Source: Aminipila butyrica (GTDB taxonomy: Bacteria; Bacillota; Clostridia; Peptostreptococcales; Anaerovoracaceae). Taken from it: a stretch of 64,000 nt of DNA. The stretch is taken from NCBI RefSeq assembly GCF_010669305.1, contig NZ_CP048649.1, positions 2,108,001-2,172,000 on the forward strand, given 5' to 3'. The position numbers and the translations under genes were made by a program. Shown one piece after another: positions 53,577 to 61,916 of this stretch (position 1 is the stretch's first letter; every line of letters starts with the position of its first letter). A model generated the notes under the pieces. That model was not told the origin of the DNA, made no database searches, and saw only the letters and a program-made list of their open reading frames with translations.

Positions 53577-53606
53577 ACTCTTGTGATTTTACGGCAAGAG
53601 TTTTTT
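53577..53606 (+). terminator. Terminator inside the leader of the 65-aa gene
   Basis: ACTCTTG (53577-53583) pairs with CAAGAGT (53595-53601); six T follow. The promoter-terminator pair would yield an RNA of about 95 nt, either an attenuated leader or a small RNA. Confidence 0.7.
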
Positions 53607-53638
53607 ATTGTTTATTAAAGGCATCAGAAGGAGACGTA

Positions 53639-53836
53639 ATGAGAACTGCACTTGGTTTATTAAATGAAATCACTGGACTAGGATATGATCAGCACAAGAC
53701 TTTGATATATATTGATAAGAAGTTAGATAAAGTATTGGGTATAGAAGAACGTAAACCACTGGCAAATGAAACGTTATCCGACGCCATTTATGACGATATA
53801 CTAGTCACCTTCGTGGAACAAAATGGATTAAAATGA
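53639..53836 (+). CDS. Small protein of unknown function
   Basis: 65 residues, soluble and acidic, MRTALGLLNEITGLG at the start and IYDDILVTFVEQNG at the end. I do not recognise it. ATG 53639 is preceded by GGAGACGTA; the 23-residue longer frame runs through the terminator hairpin and is rejected. Confidence 0.55.
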   Translation: MRTALGLLNEITGLGYDQHKTLIYIDKKLDKVLGIEERKPLANETLSDAIYDDILVTFVEQNGLK

Positions 53837-53896
53837 TGCTTACGGATTGGTATTATCTTTCTTGCAATAATAATTAAGAGAGAAAGAGGGATTAGA

Positions 53897-53968
53897 ATGA
53901 AAGATCAAAAAAACACGGAATTTGTGCTTACAGCAGAAGTCATCGATGAATGCTTAAAGCTGATATAA
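53897..53968 (+). CDS. Possible 23-aa frame or gene remnant
   Basis: ATG 53897 behind AGAGGGATTAG opens MKDQKNTEFVLTAEVIDECL and ends three codons later, 27 bases before a terminator. It could be a truncated gene start or a microprotein. The rest of 53837-54175 shows no other gene. Confidence 0.3.
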   Translation: MKDQKNTEFVLTAEVIDECLKLI

Positions 53969-53995
53969 ATTCTATGGGGATTTGTAAAAACAAAG

Positions 53996-54033
53996 AAAAC
54001 CTTACAGTTTGAATGCTGTAAGGTTTTTCTTTT
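53996..54033 (+). terminator. Intrinsic terminator
   Basis: AAAACCTTACAG (53996-54007) with CTGTAAGGTTTT (54016-54027), 8-base loop, T-rich tail. Confidence 0.88.
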
Positions 54034-54175
54034 TAGCTTGATCAAGTTAAAGGTTTCATTTTGATGCAGGATTGAGGTATAATAAATTATATAAAGATAT
54101 TAATGACAGATTTCGCATCAATTCGGATGGCACAAAAGGAAAACACGTTTTAACAGAATATAGGGGGATTAATTT

Positions 54176-54400
54176 ATGAAGTGTCCTTATTGTAACAATG
54201 AAATGGAACAGGGCTTATTGCAGGGAATGCGTCGAATTGCTTGGGTAAAAAAACAGCACAAACTATCTTTGCTCCCTGAGCAAGATGAAATTATGTTGGA
54301 GAATAATTCATTCAGTGACTTCACCCTTTCCGCCTCTATTTGTAAGAAATGTAAAAAGATTGTTGTGGATTATGGAGATAAAGACATTCAAGAAGGGTAA
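54176..54400 (+). CDS. Zinc-ribbon small protein (DUF6487-like)
   Basis: 74 residues with CPYCNNEMEQG at the start and CKKCKKIVVDYG near the end: two CxxC knuckles of one zinc ribbon separated by a beta-rich insert. Found next to hypothetical genes in many Firmicutes; function unknown. TAGGGGG precedes the ATG. Confidence 0.8.
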   Translation: MKCPYCNNEMEQGLLQGMRRIAWVKKQHKLSLLPEQDEIMLENNSFSDFTLSASICKKCKKIVVDYGDKDIQEG

Positions 54401-54403
54401 TTT

Positions 54404-54907
54404 ATGGAGCATTATAAATCCTGGGCAGGACTCAAAAAACAATTAAGCGAAAACTTGTGTGACGCGTTGAAAGACCGAGTCACCTATTTTCTCACTCGCT
54501 ATCATGATGTACACAATTCTTATGGCCGAGCAGCGATTCTGCTGGATGGAAAAGAATTAGTCTGTTTTTCGTGGATCGAAATGTATTATCAGGAGAAAGA
54601 TATTTCACCTTTATATGACGAAAACCCCAATGCGGTATACGAAGAATTAGTTGCAAAAATGAAGCCAAAATGGGATGTCAATTGCACTTATTGTGAAATG
54701 GATTTCTTAGAAGCGGTACTTCAGTTTCGCAATCTGCCGATTCAAGCAGCTCTTGAATCAGAAAACTATATTATAAAAGTCTTGGCGATTATGGACCGGC
54801 GCGTGGGGAAAAGAACACGATTACAACTTCGAACAGATGCAACATATCTGACTTTTCCTGATTGGGTACGTCAATTTTATGAATTGCGTTTAGGCCAAGT
54901 AGATTAA
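54404..54907 (+). CDS. Hypothetical protein, SF0329-like
   Basis: 167 residues, soluble. The N-terminal pattern W..LKKQLSENLCDALKDRV followed by RYHDVHNSYGRAAILLDGKE matches what I remember of the SF0329 family, which has no known role. It starts 3 bases after the zinc-ribbon gene, so the two are co-transcribed. Confidence 0.65.
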   Translation: MEHYKSWAGLKKQLSENLCDALKDRVTYFLTRYHDVHNSYGRAAILLDGKELVCFSWIEMYYQEKDISPLYDENPNAVYEELVAKMKPKWDVNCTYCEMDFLEAVLQFRNLPIQAALESENYIIKVLAIMDRRVGKRTRLQLRTDATYLTFPDWVRQFYELRLGQVD

Positions 54908-54974
54908 AGGTTCAAGCAAAATTAAAAGATGTGAATATTGGAGAAAATAATGTAATGATGAAGGAGATTTATAA

Positions 54975-55406
54975 ATGAATAAGATTACTTGTATCTGCCT
55001 CGGTGTGAGAGACATGGAAAAAGCCCTTTATTTTTATAGGGACAAGTTAGGCTTCCAGACAGAGGAAAAAGACAATAATCCCGGTGTTGTATTCTTTAAT
55101 ACACCTGGCACAAAGTTTGAACTTTATCCTTTAGGCTTATTGGCAGAAGATATTAGCAAGGAAGCACCGCCTGCTATTTCCAGCGGATTTGGTGGCATCA
55201 CATTAGCTTATAATGTGGAGCACAAGGAAGACGTGAATAAGGTCATTGAATTGGCCAGAAATGCCGGAGCTAAAATTGTCAAAGAACCCCAGGAAGTTTT
55301 TTGGGGTGGATATCATGCCTATTTTTCTGATTTGGACGGCTATTATTGGGAAGTTGCTTGGGGACCTGATTTTAAATTTGATACCAACGGCATGTTGGTA
55401 CTTTAA
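54975..55406 (+). CDS. VOC (glyoxalase/bleomycin resistance) family protein
   Basis: 143 residues; VRDMEKALYFYRDKLGFQTE and YHAYFSDLDGYYWEVAWGP are typical of the two beta-alpha-beta modules with a C-terminal Glu metal ligand. Substrate unknown. GAAGGAG lies 9 bases before the ATG. Confidence 0.9.
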   Translation: MNKITCICLGVRDMEKALYFYRDKLGFQTEEKDNNPGVVFFNTPGTKFELYPLGLLAEDISKEAPPAISSGFGGITLAYNVEHKEDVNKVIELARNAGAKIVKEPQEVFWGGYHAYFSDLDGYYWEVAWGPDFKFDTNGMLVL

Positions 55407-55435
55407 CAAAAGGGAGAAGCAGGAAAGAGAAAAAG

Positions 55436-55900
55436 ATGATTATTAAAGAAATTACACAGCCCTCTGACGATATAATAAACAACTTATTTGACCTTTGGGC
55501 GTGTTCAGTACGTGCTACCCATTTATTCCTTTCCGAAAATGACTTGCAGCAAATTTCTGAGTATATTCCCAATGCTTTGCTGCAAGTTCCTCATTTAATT
55601 GTTATTCAAAACACAGATGGCAAATTTCTCGGATTCATGGGCATCGCTGATACAAAATTAGAAATGCTGTTTATCTCTCCCGAGGCAAGAGGCCGGGGAG
55701 CAGGAAAGCAGCTGGTAACCTATGGCATCGAAAACTATTCTGTTAACGAAGTTTGCGTGAATGAGCAAAATCCACAAGCAGTTGGCTTTTATAGACACTT
55801 GGGCTTTGTCGTGTACAAACGCACCGAACGGGATGAACAAGGCAATCCCTTCCCTTTGCTGTTCATGAATTATAGCTATACCCGGAAGGTTTGCTTGTGA
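55436..55900 (+). CDS. GNAT acetyltransferase
   Basis: 154 residues. FLGFMGIADTKLEMLFISPEA followed by RGRGAGKQLVTYG is the acetyl-CoA site (motif A), and NPQAVGFYRHLGF is motif B. The N-terminal half is like YjaB/PhnO-type small-molecule acetyltransferases. Its 3' end overlaps the convergent CPBP gene by 25 bases. Confidence 0.9.
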   Translation: MIIKEITQPSDDIINNLFDLWACSVRATHLFLSENDLQQISEYIPNALLQVPHLIVIQNTDGKFLGFMGIADTKLEMLFISPEARGRGAGKQLVTYGIENYSVNEVCVNEQNPQAVGFYRHLGFVVYKRTERDEQGNPFPLLFMNYSYTRKVCL

Positions 55901-56730
55901 TGTGCTCCACTTCTCCAATACATGATAAGAACAATCACAAAGGAAGCTGTCTGTGCAATTGAAATACGGAGGACCTGCCATTCGTCGACACCTGACAGGG
56001 TCACGACATGAAGAAGGTTAATAACTGTATTATTAAAAAAGTGATCAGCCATAGGCATCCATAAAGAACCGGTGATTTTAGTCAGCAAACAGAATTTTGC
56101 GCCAGTGATACCCGTTGTCACAATCAGCATGAGTATAGACATCACTGCTCCCATGGGACTAATTTGTCCGTCCAGTAGATTTCGTACAGGTGCAATCACG
56201 TGCCAAAAGCCAAAAAGAACGGAGGACAGAAGAACTGCCTTAAGAAAGGCATATTTAGTTTCCAACAACTTTATAAACAAGCCTCGAAATACCCCCTCTT
56301 CCATCATCACATTGATTATATTTCCGATGATACAAAAAGCAAAAAACATAAGACCGGCTTGTTGTCCAATATTGCCGCCCACGGCATAGCTTGTCACATA
56401 TAGCTGCAAGGTCGGTTGATTTCCTTTTGAAAACTGTAAAAGATACTCGACTGCATAAGCCATCCCAAACACGAAGCAGCCTAGCATCAAACCATAGAAG
56501 ATATTTCTTAGGACTGATTTGCCGGAAAAACCGATGTCTGCTGGTCTTAGCGAAAAATACCGCATTGCCCAAAACAACACGGCAATCCCGGCCAATTTAT
56601 GTACAAAGGCTTCACCAAAAAAGCTTTGATCCGTTCGAAGACCCATGTACTCTATGATTCGGAATAAAGCACATATTACATAAATTATCATTATGGCTTT
56701 CATTGGGTTAAGACGTCTATTTTCTATCAT
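55876..56730 (-). CDS. CPBP-family intramembrane protease
   Basis: 284 residues, about eight membrane helices. The catalytic motif MMEEGVFRGLFI and the later FGFWHVIAP and HFFNNTVINLL are the three CPBP (Abi) motifs, with Glu-Glu, Arg, His and His-Asn. It may process prenylated or membrane proteins, or give bacteriocin immunity. Confidence 0.92.
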   Translation of the reverse strand: MIENRRLNPMKAIMIIYVICALFRIIEYMGLRTDQSFFGEAFVHKLAGIAVLFWAMRYFSLRPADIGFSGKSVLRNIFYGLMLGCFVFGMAYAVEYLLQFSKGNQPTLQLYVTSYAVGGNIGQQAGLMFFAFCIIGNIINVMMEEGVFRGLFIKLLETKYAFLKAVLLSSVLFGFWHVIAPVRNLLDGQISPMGAVMSILMLIVTTGITGAKFCLLTKITGSLWMPMADHFFNNTVINLLHVVTLSGVDEWQVLRISIAQTASFVIVLIMYWRSGAHHKQTFRV

Positions 56731-56751
56731 ACTAATTTCCTTATAATACTG

Positions 56752-57204
56752 TTATAGGATGGCTTGATATATTCTTGAGCTTTCACCCCAAGGATGATAT
56801 CCCTGTCCTATATAATCAAAGCCATACTGTTCATAGTAACCAACATGATCCGTACAAAGATACAAATGAGAAAATCCATTTTTCTTTGTATCTGCTTTAA
56901 TGTGGTCTATGAGCAATGATCCATGAGAACGTCCTCGATACTCCGGCTCAACATATAGTGCACATAACCACGGATATAAATCCATTCTACTGATAAAATC
57001 ATTTGTGATCAGCCCGGCACAGCCTATGATGGTTTGTCCATCACAAAGCAAATACCACTGGGGCAATGGCGAAGTTGCTTGAAGGCAGCTTTCTATGCAA
57101 TCTTCATAAACTTTTTCACTATCTTCTGTTGCCCAATGCTTTTTAAAATATTCTATAGCCTCTTTGGCATAATGAGGCTGTTGTCTTACTGAGATAATAT
57201 TCAT
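56752..57204 (-). CDS. GNAT acetyltransferase
   Basis: 150 residues, start at ATG 57204 behind GAAGGAG. PWLCALYVEPEYRGRSHGSLLIDH is motif A and YEQYGFDYIGQGYHPWGE motif B. Substrate unknown. Confidence 0.9.
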   Translation of the reverse strand: MNIISVRQQPHYAKEAIEYFKKHWATEDSEKVYEDCIESCLQATSPLPQWYLLCDGQTIIGCAGLITNDFISRMDLYPWLCALYVEPEYRGRSHGSLLIDHIKADTKKNGFSHLYLCTDHVGYYEQYGFDYIGQGYHPWGESSRIYQAIL

Positions 57205-57248
57205 ATCATTCTCCTTCATCGGCAAGTCCATCTATATGTTGTACGTTT

Positions 57249-57677
57249 CTATAACAATCCAAAATGAGCACTCTCCATCATTGACTTCATCTGGCATAAG
57301 CAAAAAGGGTGACCTGCGGGGTCAAACATAACTCTCCAGTCATCGGAAAATTGCTCTTCTGCAATTCTTGCTCCACAATGGAGGGCATGTTGAACTGCTT
57401 TTTCTAAATCGTTGACGGCAAAGTCTAGATGGGCCATTTGTTGCTGCGCTCCGGGCTCTTCCGGCCACACAGGCGGTTTATACTCCGGATTGCCTTGAAA
57501 CAAGATGGAAGGATAGGTGCCTTGATTGGTTCCTGGTGCGTATACGCAGGCCCATCCTTCATCGATGTCCAGCATGTCCCACTTGAGTAATGCCCCATAA
57601 AAGCTTGCTAATTCATGCGGCTCTTTACAATCAACCGTAAGGGAATACATTTTAATTTTTAATTCATCATGATCCAT
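57249..57677 (-). CDS. VOC family protein (glyoxalase-like)
   Basis: 142 residues: VDCKEPHELASFYGALLKW, MAHLDFAVNDLEKAVQHAL and VMFDPAGHPFCLCQ are the VOC modules (PhnB/glyoxalase-like-6 type). It lacks the usual final Glu ligand, which is replaced by Cys, so it may not be a metal enzyme. Substrate unknown. Confidence 0.88.
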   Translation of the reverse strand: MDHDELKIKMYSLTVDCKEPHELASFYGALLKWDMLDIDEGWACVYAPGTNQGTYPSILFQGNPEYKPPVWPEEPGAQQQMAHLDFAVNDLEKAVQHALHCGARIAEEQFSDDWRVMFDPAGHPFCLCQMKSMMESAHFGLL

Positions 57678-57781
57678 AACGCTATTACCCCTTCATATAA
57701 ATAACTTTCACTATAACTTTTTGGCGGCTAATGCCATATCTCTGAAGCCATCCCATCATATTTTTACATATAGAAAGAAAA

Positions 57782-57810
57782 TTGACAAGCTTTTACAAAA
57801 AACTTGTCAA
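57782..57810 (-). terminator. Terminator of the SPFH cluster
   Basis: TTGACAAG (57782-57789) pairs with CTTGTCAA (57803-57810); TTTTCTTT follows on the minus strand. Confidence 0.7.
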
Positions 57811-57842
57811 CTTGGCTTTTAGAATATATGCGATTCTTTGGT

Positions 57843-58475
57843 TTAAGCGCTGACCGGTGTTCCACAATAATCACATTCTGAAACGCTGCCAACGGAAACA
57901 ACATTATTTGCGCCGCAACCTGGGCACCGAACTGCAATCTTCTGCACGTCGGCCCGCTGGTGGGTGGATTCTTGAGTATAGGATATCGGTTCAATCTGTT
58001 TAAATACCAGCTCTCGAGCCTCTCGATCTATATAAGCATCCTTTAAATAGCCGATATTAATCATATCCTGCAAATTTCTTACTACAAGTTCATAAGGTAA
58101 GCCAATAGACGCGGCAATGTTATCGATACCACGAACATTTTGATTTACAGCCAACTCTATGTACTTCTTATATCTAGCGGCTGTTCTTTTTGTCTTGGAA
58201 ACCTTACGCAATACTAAAATACCGCCGATAATCATCGCAGGTCCTATAATGATTCCAAGCACTGCATCAGAGCTAGAAGTGTCGAATGCCGCCACAATAC
58301 CCAAAATGCCAAAGATTATAAAGAACCACCCAACAGCTGAAATTATACCGGTTTTCCCGCTCATCAAGGCGGATTTATCATTGGCTAGTTTATTAACTAA
58401 CAAAGCAAGACCCACTGGCCAGAAAATAATCAGCCAAAAAACAATCCATCCCCAACTCGTTCCTTTTTTTTCCAT
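57843..58475 (-). CDS. Membrane protein with C-terminal zinc ribbon
   Basis: 210 residues: two or three membrane helices (10-95), a cytoplasmic helical region (about 100-170; YKKYIELAVNQNVRGIDNIA resembles a winged-helix or PCI-like part) and a zinc ribbon RCPGCGANN...ECDYCGTPV. Third gene of the SPFH/zinc-ribbon cluster, probably an envelope-stress partner, like B. subtilis YdjG/YdjH. Confidence 0.7.
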   Translation of the reverse strand: MEKKGTSWGWIVFWLIIFWPVGLALLVNKLANDKSALMSGKTGIISAVGWFFIIFGILGIVAAFDTSSSDAVLGIIIGPAMIIGGILVLRKVSKTKRTAARYKKYIELAVNQNVRGIDNIAASIGLPYELVVRNLQDMINIGYLKDAYIDREARELVFKQIEPISYTQESTHQRADVQKIAVRCPGCGANNVVSVGSVSECDYCGTPVSA

Positions 58476-58477
58476 TC

Positions 58478-58924
58478 TTAAATTCCTCCTCTTTTCGGTC
58501 TATTATGTTCTCCATTTTGTATGTCGTCATAGGTCTTTATCTTGTTATCGTGTACTTGAGCTGATACGTTAACAATAACCACAGCAACAATAAAGAACAC
58601 GGCGTTTATGGCGATTTGAAGGAATACAAATCGAAATAAATGCTCTGCAAACCACCCCGTAAAGAACATGCTGATAATGACCACAAGCTCATAAAGCCAA
58701 ATCGCACTGACCAACCCCGTAGAATAATAAATGCGGTCTCGGTTTCCCTTTGGCGTAACCAGGGCAAGCGTTACGAGCAAAGAAACGACTAGAGATAAGA
58801 GCAAGAAGCCAAACGCCCAGAAGTTTAGGGCAATCTGTTCAATATCCAGCAGAAAGAATCCGACGATAACGACCAAAATTGCAATCGTATAACTAACGAT
58901 AGCGGTTAAAGACCCTCTACTCAT
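58478..58924 (-). CDS. Four-helix membrane protein in the SPFH cluster
   Basis: 148 residues with four membrane helices and no recognisable motif. ATG 58924 is better placed than GTG 58933. Starts within the last codons of the SPFH gene. Function unknown; its position suggests a partner of the SPFH protein. Confidence 0.75.
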   Translation of the reverse strand: MSRGSLTAIVSYTIAILVVIVGFFLLDIEQIALNFWAFGFLLLSLVVSLLVTLALVTPKGNRDRIYYSTGLVSAIWLYELVVIISMFFTGWFAEHLFRFVFLQIAINAVFFIVAVVIVNVSAQVHDNKIKTYDDIQNGEHNRPKRGGI

Positions 58925-60140
58925 TCCTTTCACCCTCTACTTTCTTTCCGCATTCCGGACAGAACTTCAAGTTGTCCCCTAATTCACTGCCACAGGAATC
59001 ACATTTTTTTACCAGAGGATTCCCGCAATGAGGACAGAATTTTTGCTTATCATCAACGGATTCACCGCATTTCGGGCAGCTTTTTATCAGGCTATTTCCG
59101 CATTGTCCGCAGAACTTTAATCCGTTATGATTGCTGGCTCCGCATTTCGGACAAACTTTTTGATCCATAGTAGGATTCGTATCTTTACCGCAAAATGGAC
59201 AGAAATTATATTCCAAACCAATTTGCTTACGGCAATGAGGACACTCTTTCAGTGGATTTGTTTGTAGGTTTTTACCCATTTCGCCAAGTGCACCGCCGAA
59301 GTTCCCTCCTAATCCAACGCCCATGCCAAGGCCTAATCCCGCCCCCATAAGAGGAGCTGACCCCGAACCTGGGTTTGTTGCCGCGCCTTCCAAGGTGTCA
59401 AAGGAGCGCTCTTGCGTATAAGAATAACCGAGAATATCCATTTCTGCTTTCTTTGCCAGCGCCGCTTTCAGTTTAACGACCGCCGAGTCCTCTTCAGGAA
59501 CACTGATATCGTTTACATAGAAATTTACCAGTTCAATACCAAACTCAGAAAAATTCGGCAGAATGCTTTCCATCAAGGATTCGGATATTTCACTGATATA
59601 GGCGTTGATCTCTAATACGGATATCTTTTTATTAATAATGTATTCAGATATATCGTCCTTAACTTTTGTTAAGTATATCCCTCTAAAATACTTTACAATA
59701 TCGGCTGAGGAGAATCCGGGGAGTGTGCCCACCAGCTTTGTCAGAAACAGTTTAGCATCTGAAATTTTAATTCCAAATTGCCCAAAGGCTCTAATTGGTA
59801 CAAACACATTGTATTTCGGGTCTTGCAGTTGAATTGGCGTCGGTGTTCCCCATTTGACATCAAGGGAATTAACTTTATTTACATACCATACTTCCGCCGA
59901 AAAAGGAGAACGGCCCCCAAAAGGCAAATTTACCAGATTGTTCAAGATGGGTATATTGGCTGTATCCAAGGTATGGCGTCCAGGTCCAAACCAATCCAGT
60001 GCCTGCCCACCCTTATACAGCACCGCCTCTTGTGATTCATTAACGATTACCTGCGTCCAAGTACCAAGTTCCGCATTGGGAAACTTCCACGCAAGCACAT
60101 TCGGCGAACCATCATATTTTACTACCTCAACAATTGCCAT
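58917..60140 (-). CDS. SPFH-domain protein with four C-terminal zinc ribbons (YdjI-like)
   Basis: 407 residues. The N-terminal SPFH (virion-core/YdjI-type) domain covers about 1-235, a Gly-rich linker 255-290, then four zinc ribbons with CxxC pairs (CPHCRKQ...FCPFCG, CPKCGAS...FCGQCG, CPKCGES...FCPHCG, CDSCGSE...FCPECG). B. subtilis YdjI recruits a PspA homologue to membranes under envelope stress. No pspA is present within this window. Confidence 0.9.
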   Translation of the reverse strand: MAIVEVVKYDGSPNVLAWKFPNAELGTWTQVIVNESQEAVLYKGGQALDWFGPGRHTLDTANIPILNNLVNLPFGGRSPFSAEVWYVNKVNSLDVKWGTPTPIQLQDPKYNVFVPIRAFGQFGIKISDAKLFLTKLVGTLPGFSSADIVKYFRGIYLTKVKDDISEYIINKKISVLEINAYISEISESLMESILPNFSEFGIELVNFYVNDISVPEEDSAVVKLKAALAKKAEMDILGYSYTQERSFDTLEGAATNPGSGSAPLMGAGLGLGMGVGLGGNFGGALGEMGKNLQTNPLKECPHCRKQIGLEYNFCPFCGKDTNPTMDQKVCPKCGASNHNGLKFCGQCGNSLIKSCPKCGESVDDKQKFCPHCGNPLVKKCDSCGSELGDNLKFCPECGKKVEGERNE

Positions 60141-60331
60141 TACTACACCATCCTTATATTTTTTCTCGTTTTTTTATAATACTATTGTTCGTTTTTGTTT
60201 TTAGACCAAAGGTTTCTTCAAGCACCTTTCCAACAGATGCCTGAACATTACAGCCATTTACATTTTACGACAAATATTCCAAAACTTCAATCTTAATTAT
60301 TAAAAACTTGTCCAGCATCCTGAGTATTAGG

Positions 60332-60883
60332 TTAAATACCACCTAGTTCTTTCATATAAAGGAAATGCTCCATATCTTTGCCGTTATAATATTTTGAGAA
60401 AACCCCTTGTCTTCTAAAACCAGACTTTTCCGCTACAGCAATAGAGGGCTGATTGTTGGATTTGATTTGGGCATAGAGTACATTTAAACTAAGTTTATGA
60501 CAGGCATATTCTGAAAAGATAGCTACGCTCTCTGTCGCATATCCCTTGTGCCAGTATTGCGGCAGCAGCATATAGCACACCTCGAACCCGTTTAAATTGT
60601 CCAGTTCAAAACGGTGCAAACCTGCTTGACCAATAAAATTACCCGAGCTTTTTTCATAGGCAGCAAAGTAGCCAACGCCATCCTGTGCATAAAAGCTTAA
60701 TTGCTTTTGAGTCCAGTTCTCCACTTGCTCATCAGAAAAAGGATGCTCCCACGCATACATGACCGCCAAATTGCCCATTAATGCTTTAAGCTCGTCAACG
60801 TGTTCTGGCACTAGTTTTCGGAATATTAACCGTCCTTTTTCTAAAAAGGGAATTTCTTTGCTATCGTGCTCACCCTTTTTCAA
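60332..60883 (-). CDS. RimJ-like GNAT acetyltransferase
   Basis: 183 residues from a TTG at 60883 that follows AGGGGGA by 7 bases (GTG 60916 is an alternative). LIFRKLVPEHVDELKALMGN, FEVCYMLLPQYWHKGYATESV and NQPSIAVAEKSGFRRQGVF are the RimJ/RimL motifs. It acetylates protein N-termini or small molecules. The 191-base region between it and the SPFH gene (60141-60331) shows nothing I recognise. Confidence 0.88.
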   Translation of the reverse strand: MKKGEHDSKEIPFLEKGRLIFRKLVPEHVDELKALMGNLAVMYAWEHPFSDEQVENWTQKQLSFYAQDGVGYFAAYEKSSGNFIGQAGLHRFELDNLNGFEVCYMLLPQYWHKGYATESVAIFSEYACHKLSLNVLYAQIKSNNQPSIAVAEKSGFRRQGVFSKYYNGKDMEHFLYMKELGGI

Positions 60884-60932
60884 AACAGAATCCCCCTTCC
60901 CCCAATATAAAAACACAAATTACTGCTATTGT

Positions 60933-61805
60933 TTATTCGGCTTTCCAAAGCAGCTTTCCATCAGCCGCATAGATCTGCTCCTCATCAAACCGCGGACCCC
61001 GCTGGTCGTCAGCTCCCGCTCTCCAATATTCAACGGTATAGCGATGTTCAAGGCCTATACTATCAGTAGCGATCACCATCATGATGCAAGTCTGGCCTTT
61101 CTTTAGCTGGATACTTTTATCCACTTGCCAACCGCCAGAAAAGGCATCGCTAGGAATAACCTCGTTCGAAATAACTTTTTTATCTACTTTGATGACAAAG
61201 CGCATGTCTGTGAAGGCTATTCCTGATTCTGCATTTTTAACATCGGCATAAAGAGTTTTTTTGCATTGATATGTATCTCTGCTATAGGAGGTTTCGCCTA
61301 TGAATTGCGGAGACAAGATGGGCAAAATCAAGTCTTTCATACTCTCAACGACAATTCGGTCATCTTGCGTGGTTTTCTTTACGCCGCTTTCATCAATCAC
61401 AATCATAGGGGACACCTTGCCAAAAATACCCCGGGAAACAGTTGTGGAAAAAGTGGTGCCATTTCTAGTCATCGGATTCAGTTGGCCATCAATTTCAAGA
61501 CTGACAGCGGTATTCGCGCTGACTTCCTTCGGGGTAATGGCAAATGTAATCGGAGCCGTAAAGTTCTCGGTGTCAAGGTCCCCTACTTTAATTGACGCGG
61601 TTTCAATCAAACTCGCTTCTTTTTTCAGCATTTCATCCACATTAGCATATATTTCGTTTATTTCACTCCTTGTGTTGTCATCCTGAGTGCTTATTTCAGC
61701 CCGTGCATTGTCAACTTGCTGTTGCAGGCTGCTGATTTTCATAATTGATACAAACTGAGCGACAACAAGTACCACAATAATAAGGGGCAATATATTCTTT
61801 TTCAC
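60933..61805 (-). CDS. Membrane-anchored extracytoplasmic protein of unknown function
   Basis: 290 residues: an N-terminal membrane helix (4-24), a short coiled coil (about 26-65; LQQQVDNARAEISTQ), then a beta-rich external domain (70-290) with ITFAITPKEVSANTAVSLEI and Ig-like strand patterns. GTG start behind GGAGGTTCAGT. Function unknown. Confidence 0.75.
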   Translation of the reverse strand: MKKNILPLIIVVLVVAQFVSIMKISSLQQQVDNARAEISTQDDNTRSEINEIYANVDEMLKKEASLIETASIKVGDLDTENFTAPITFAITPKEVSANTAVSLEIDGQLNPMTRNGTTFSTTVSRGIFGKVSPMIVIDESGVKKTTQDDRIVVESMKDLILPILSPQFIGETSYSRDTYQCKKTLYADVKNAESGIAFTDMRFVIKVDKKVISNEVIPSDAFSGGWQVDKSIQLKKGQTCIMMVIATDSIGLEHRYTVEYWRAGADDQRGPRFDEEQIYAADGKLLWKAE

Positions 61806-61916
61806 ACTGAACCTCCATTATATAAGATATAAATACTGTGCTTTATTTTCCCCCTAGTCTCTGTCAGAATATTTTTTACTATTTCCGGTAAGCTATGACT
61901 GTTAGGAGGTGATCCC

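Noticed and set aside
53570..53638. 23-residue N-terminal extension of the 65-aa protein
   Set aside because: It runs through a terminator hairpin, and a ribosome site lies just before ATG 53639.
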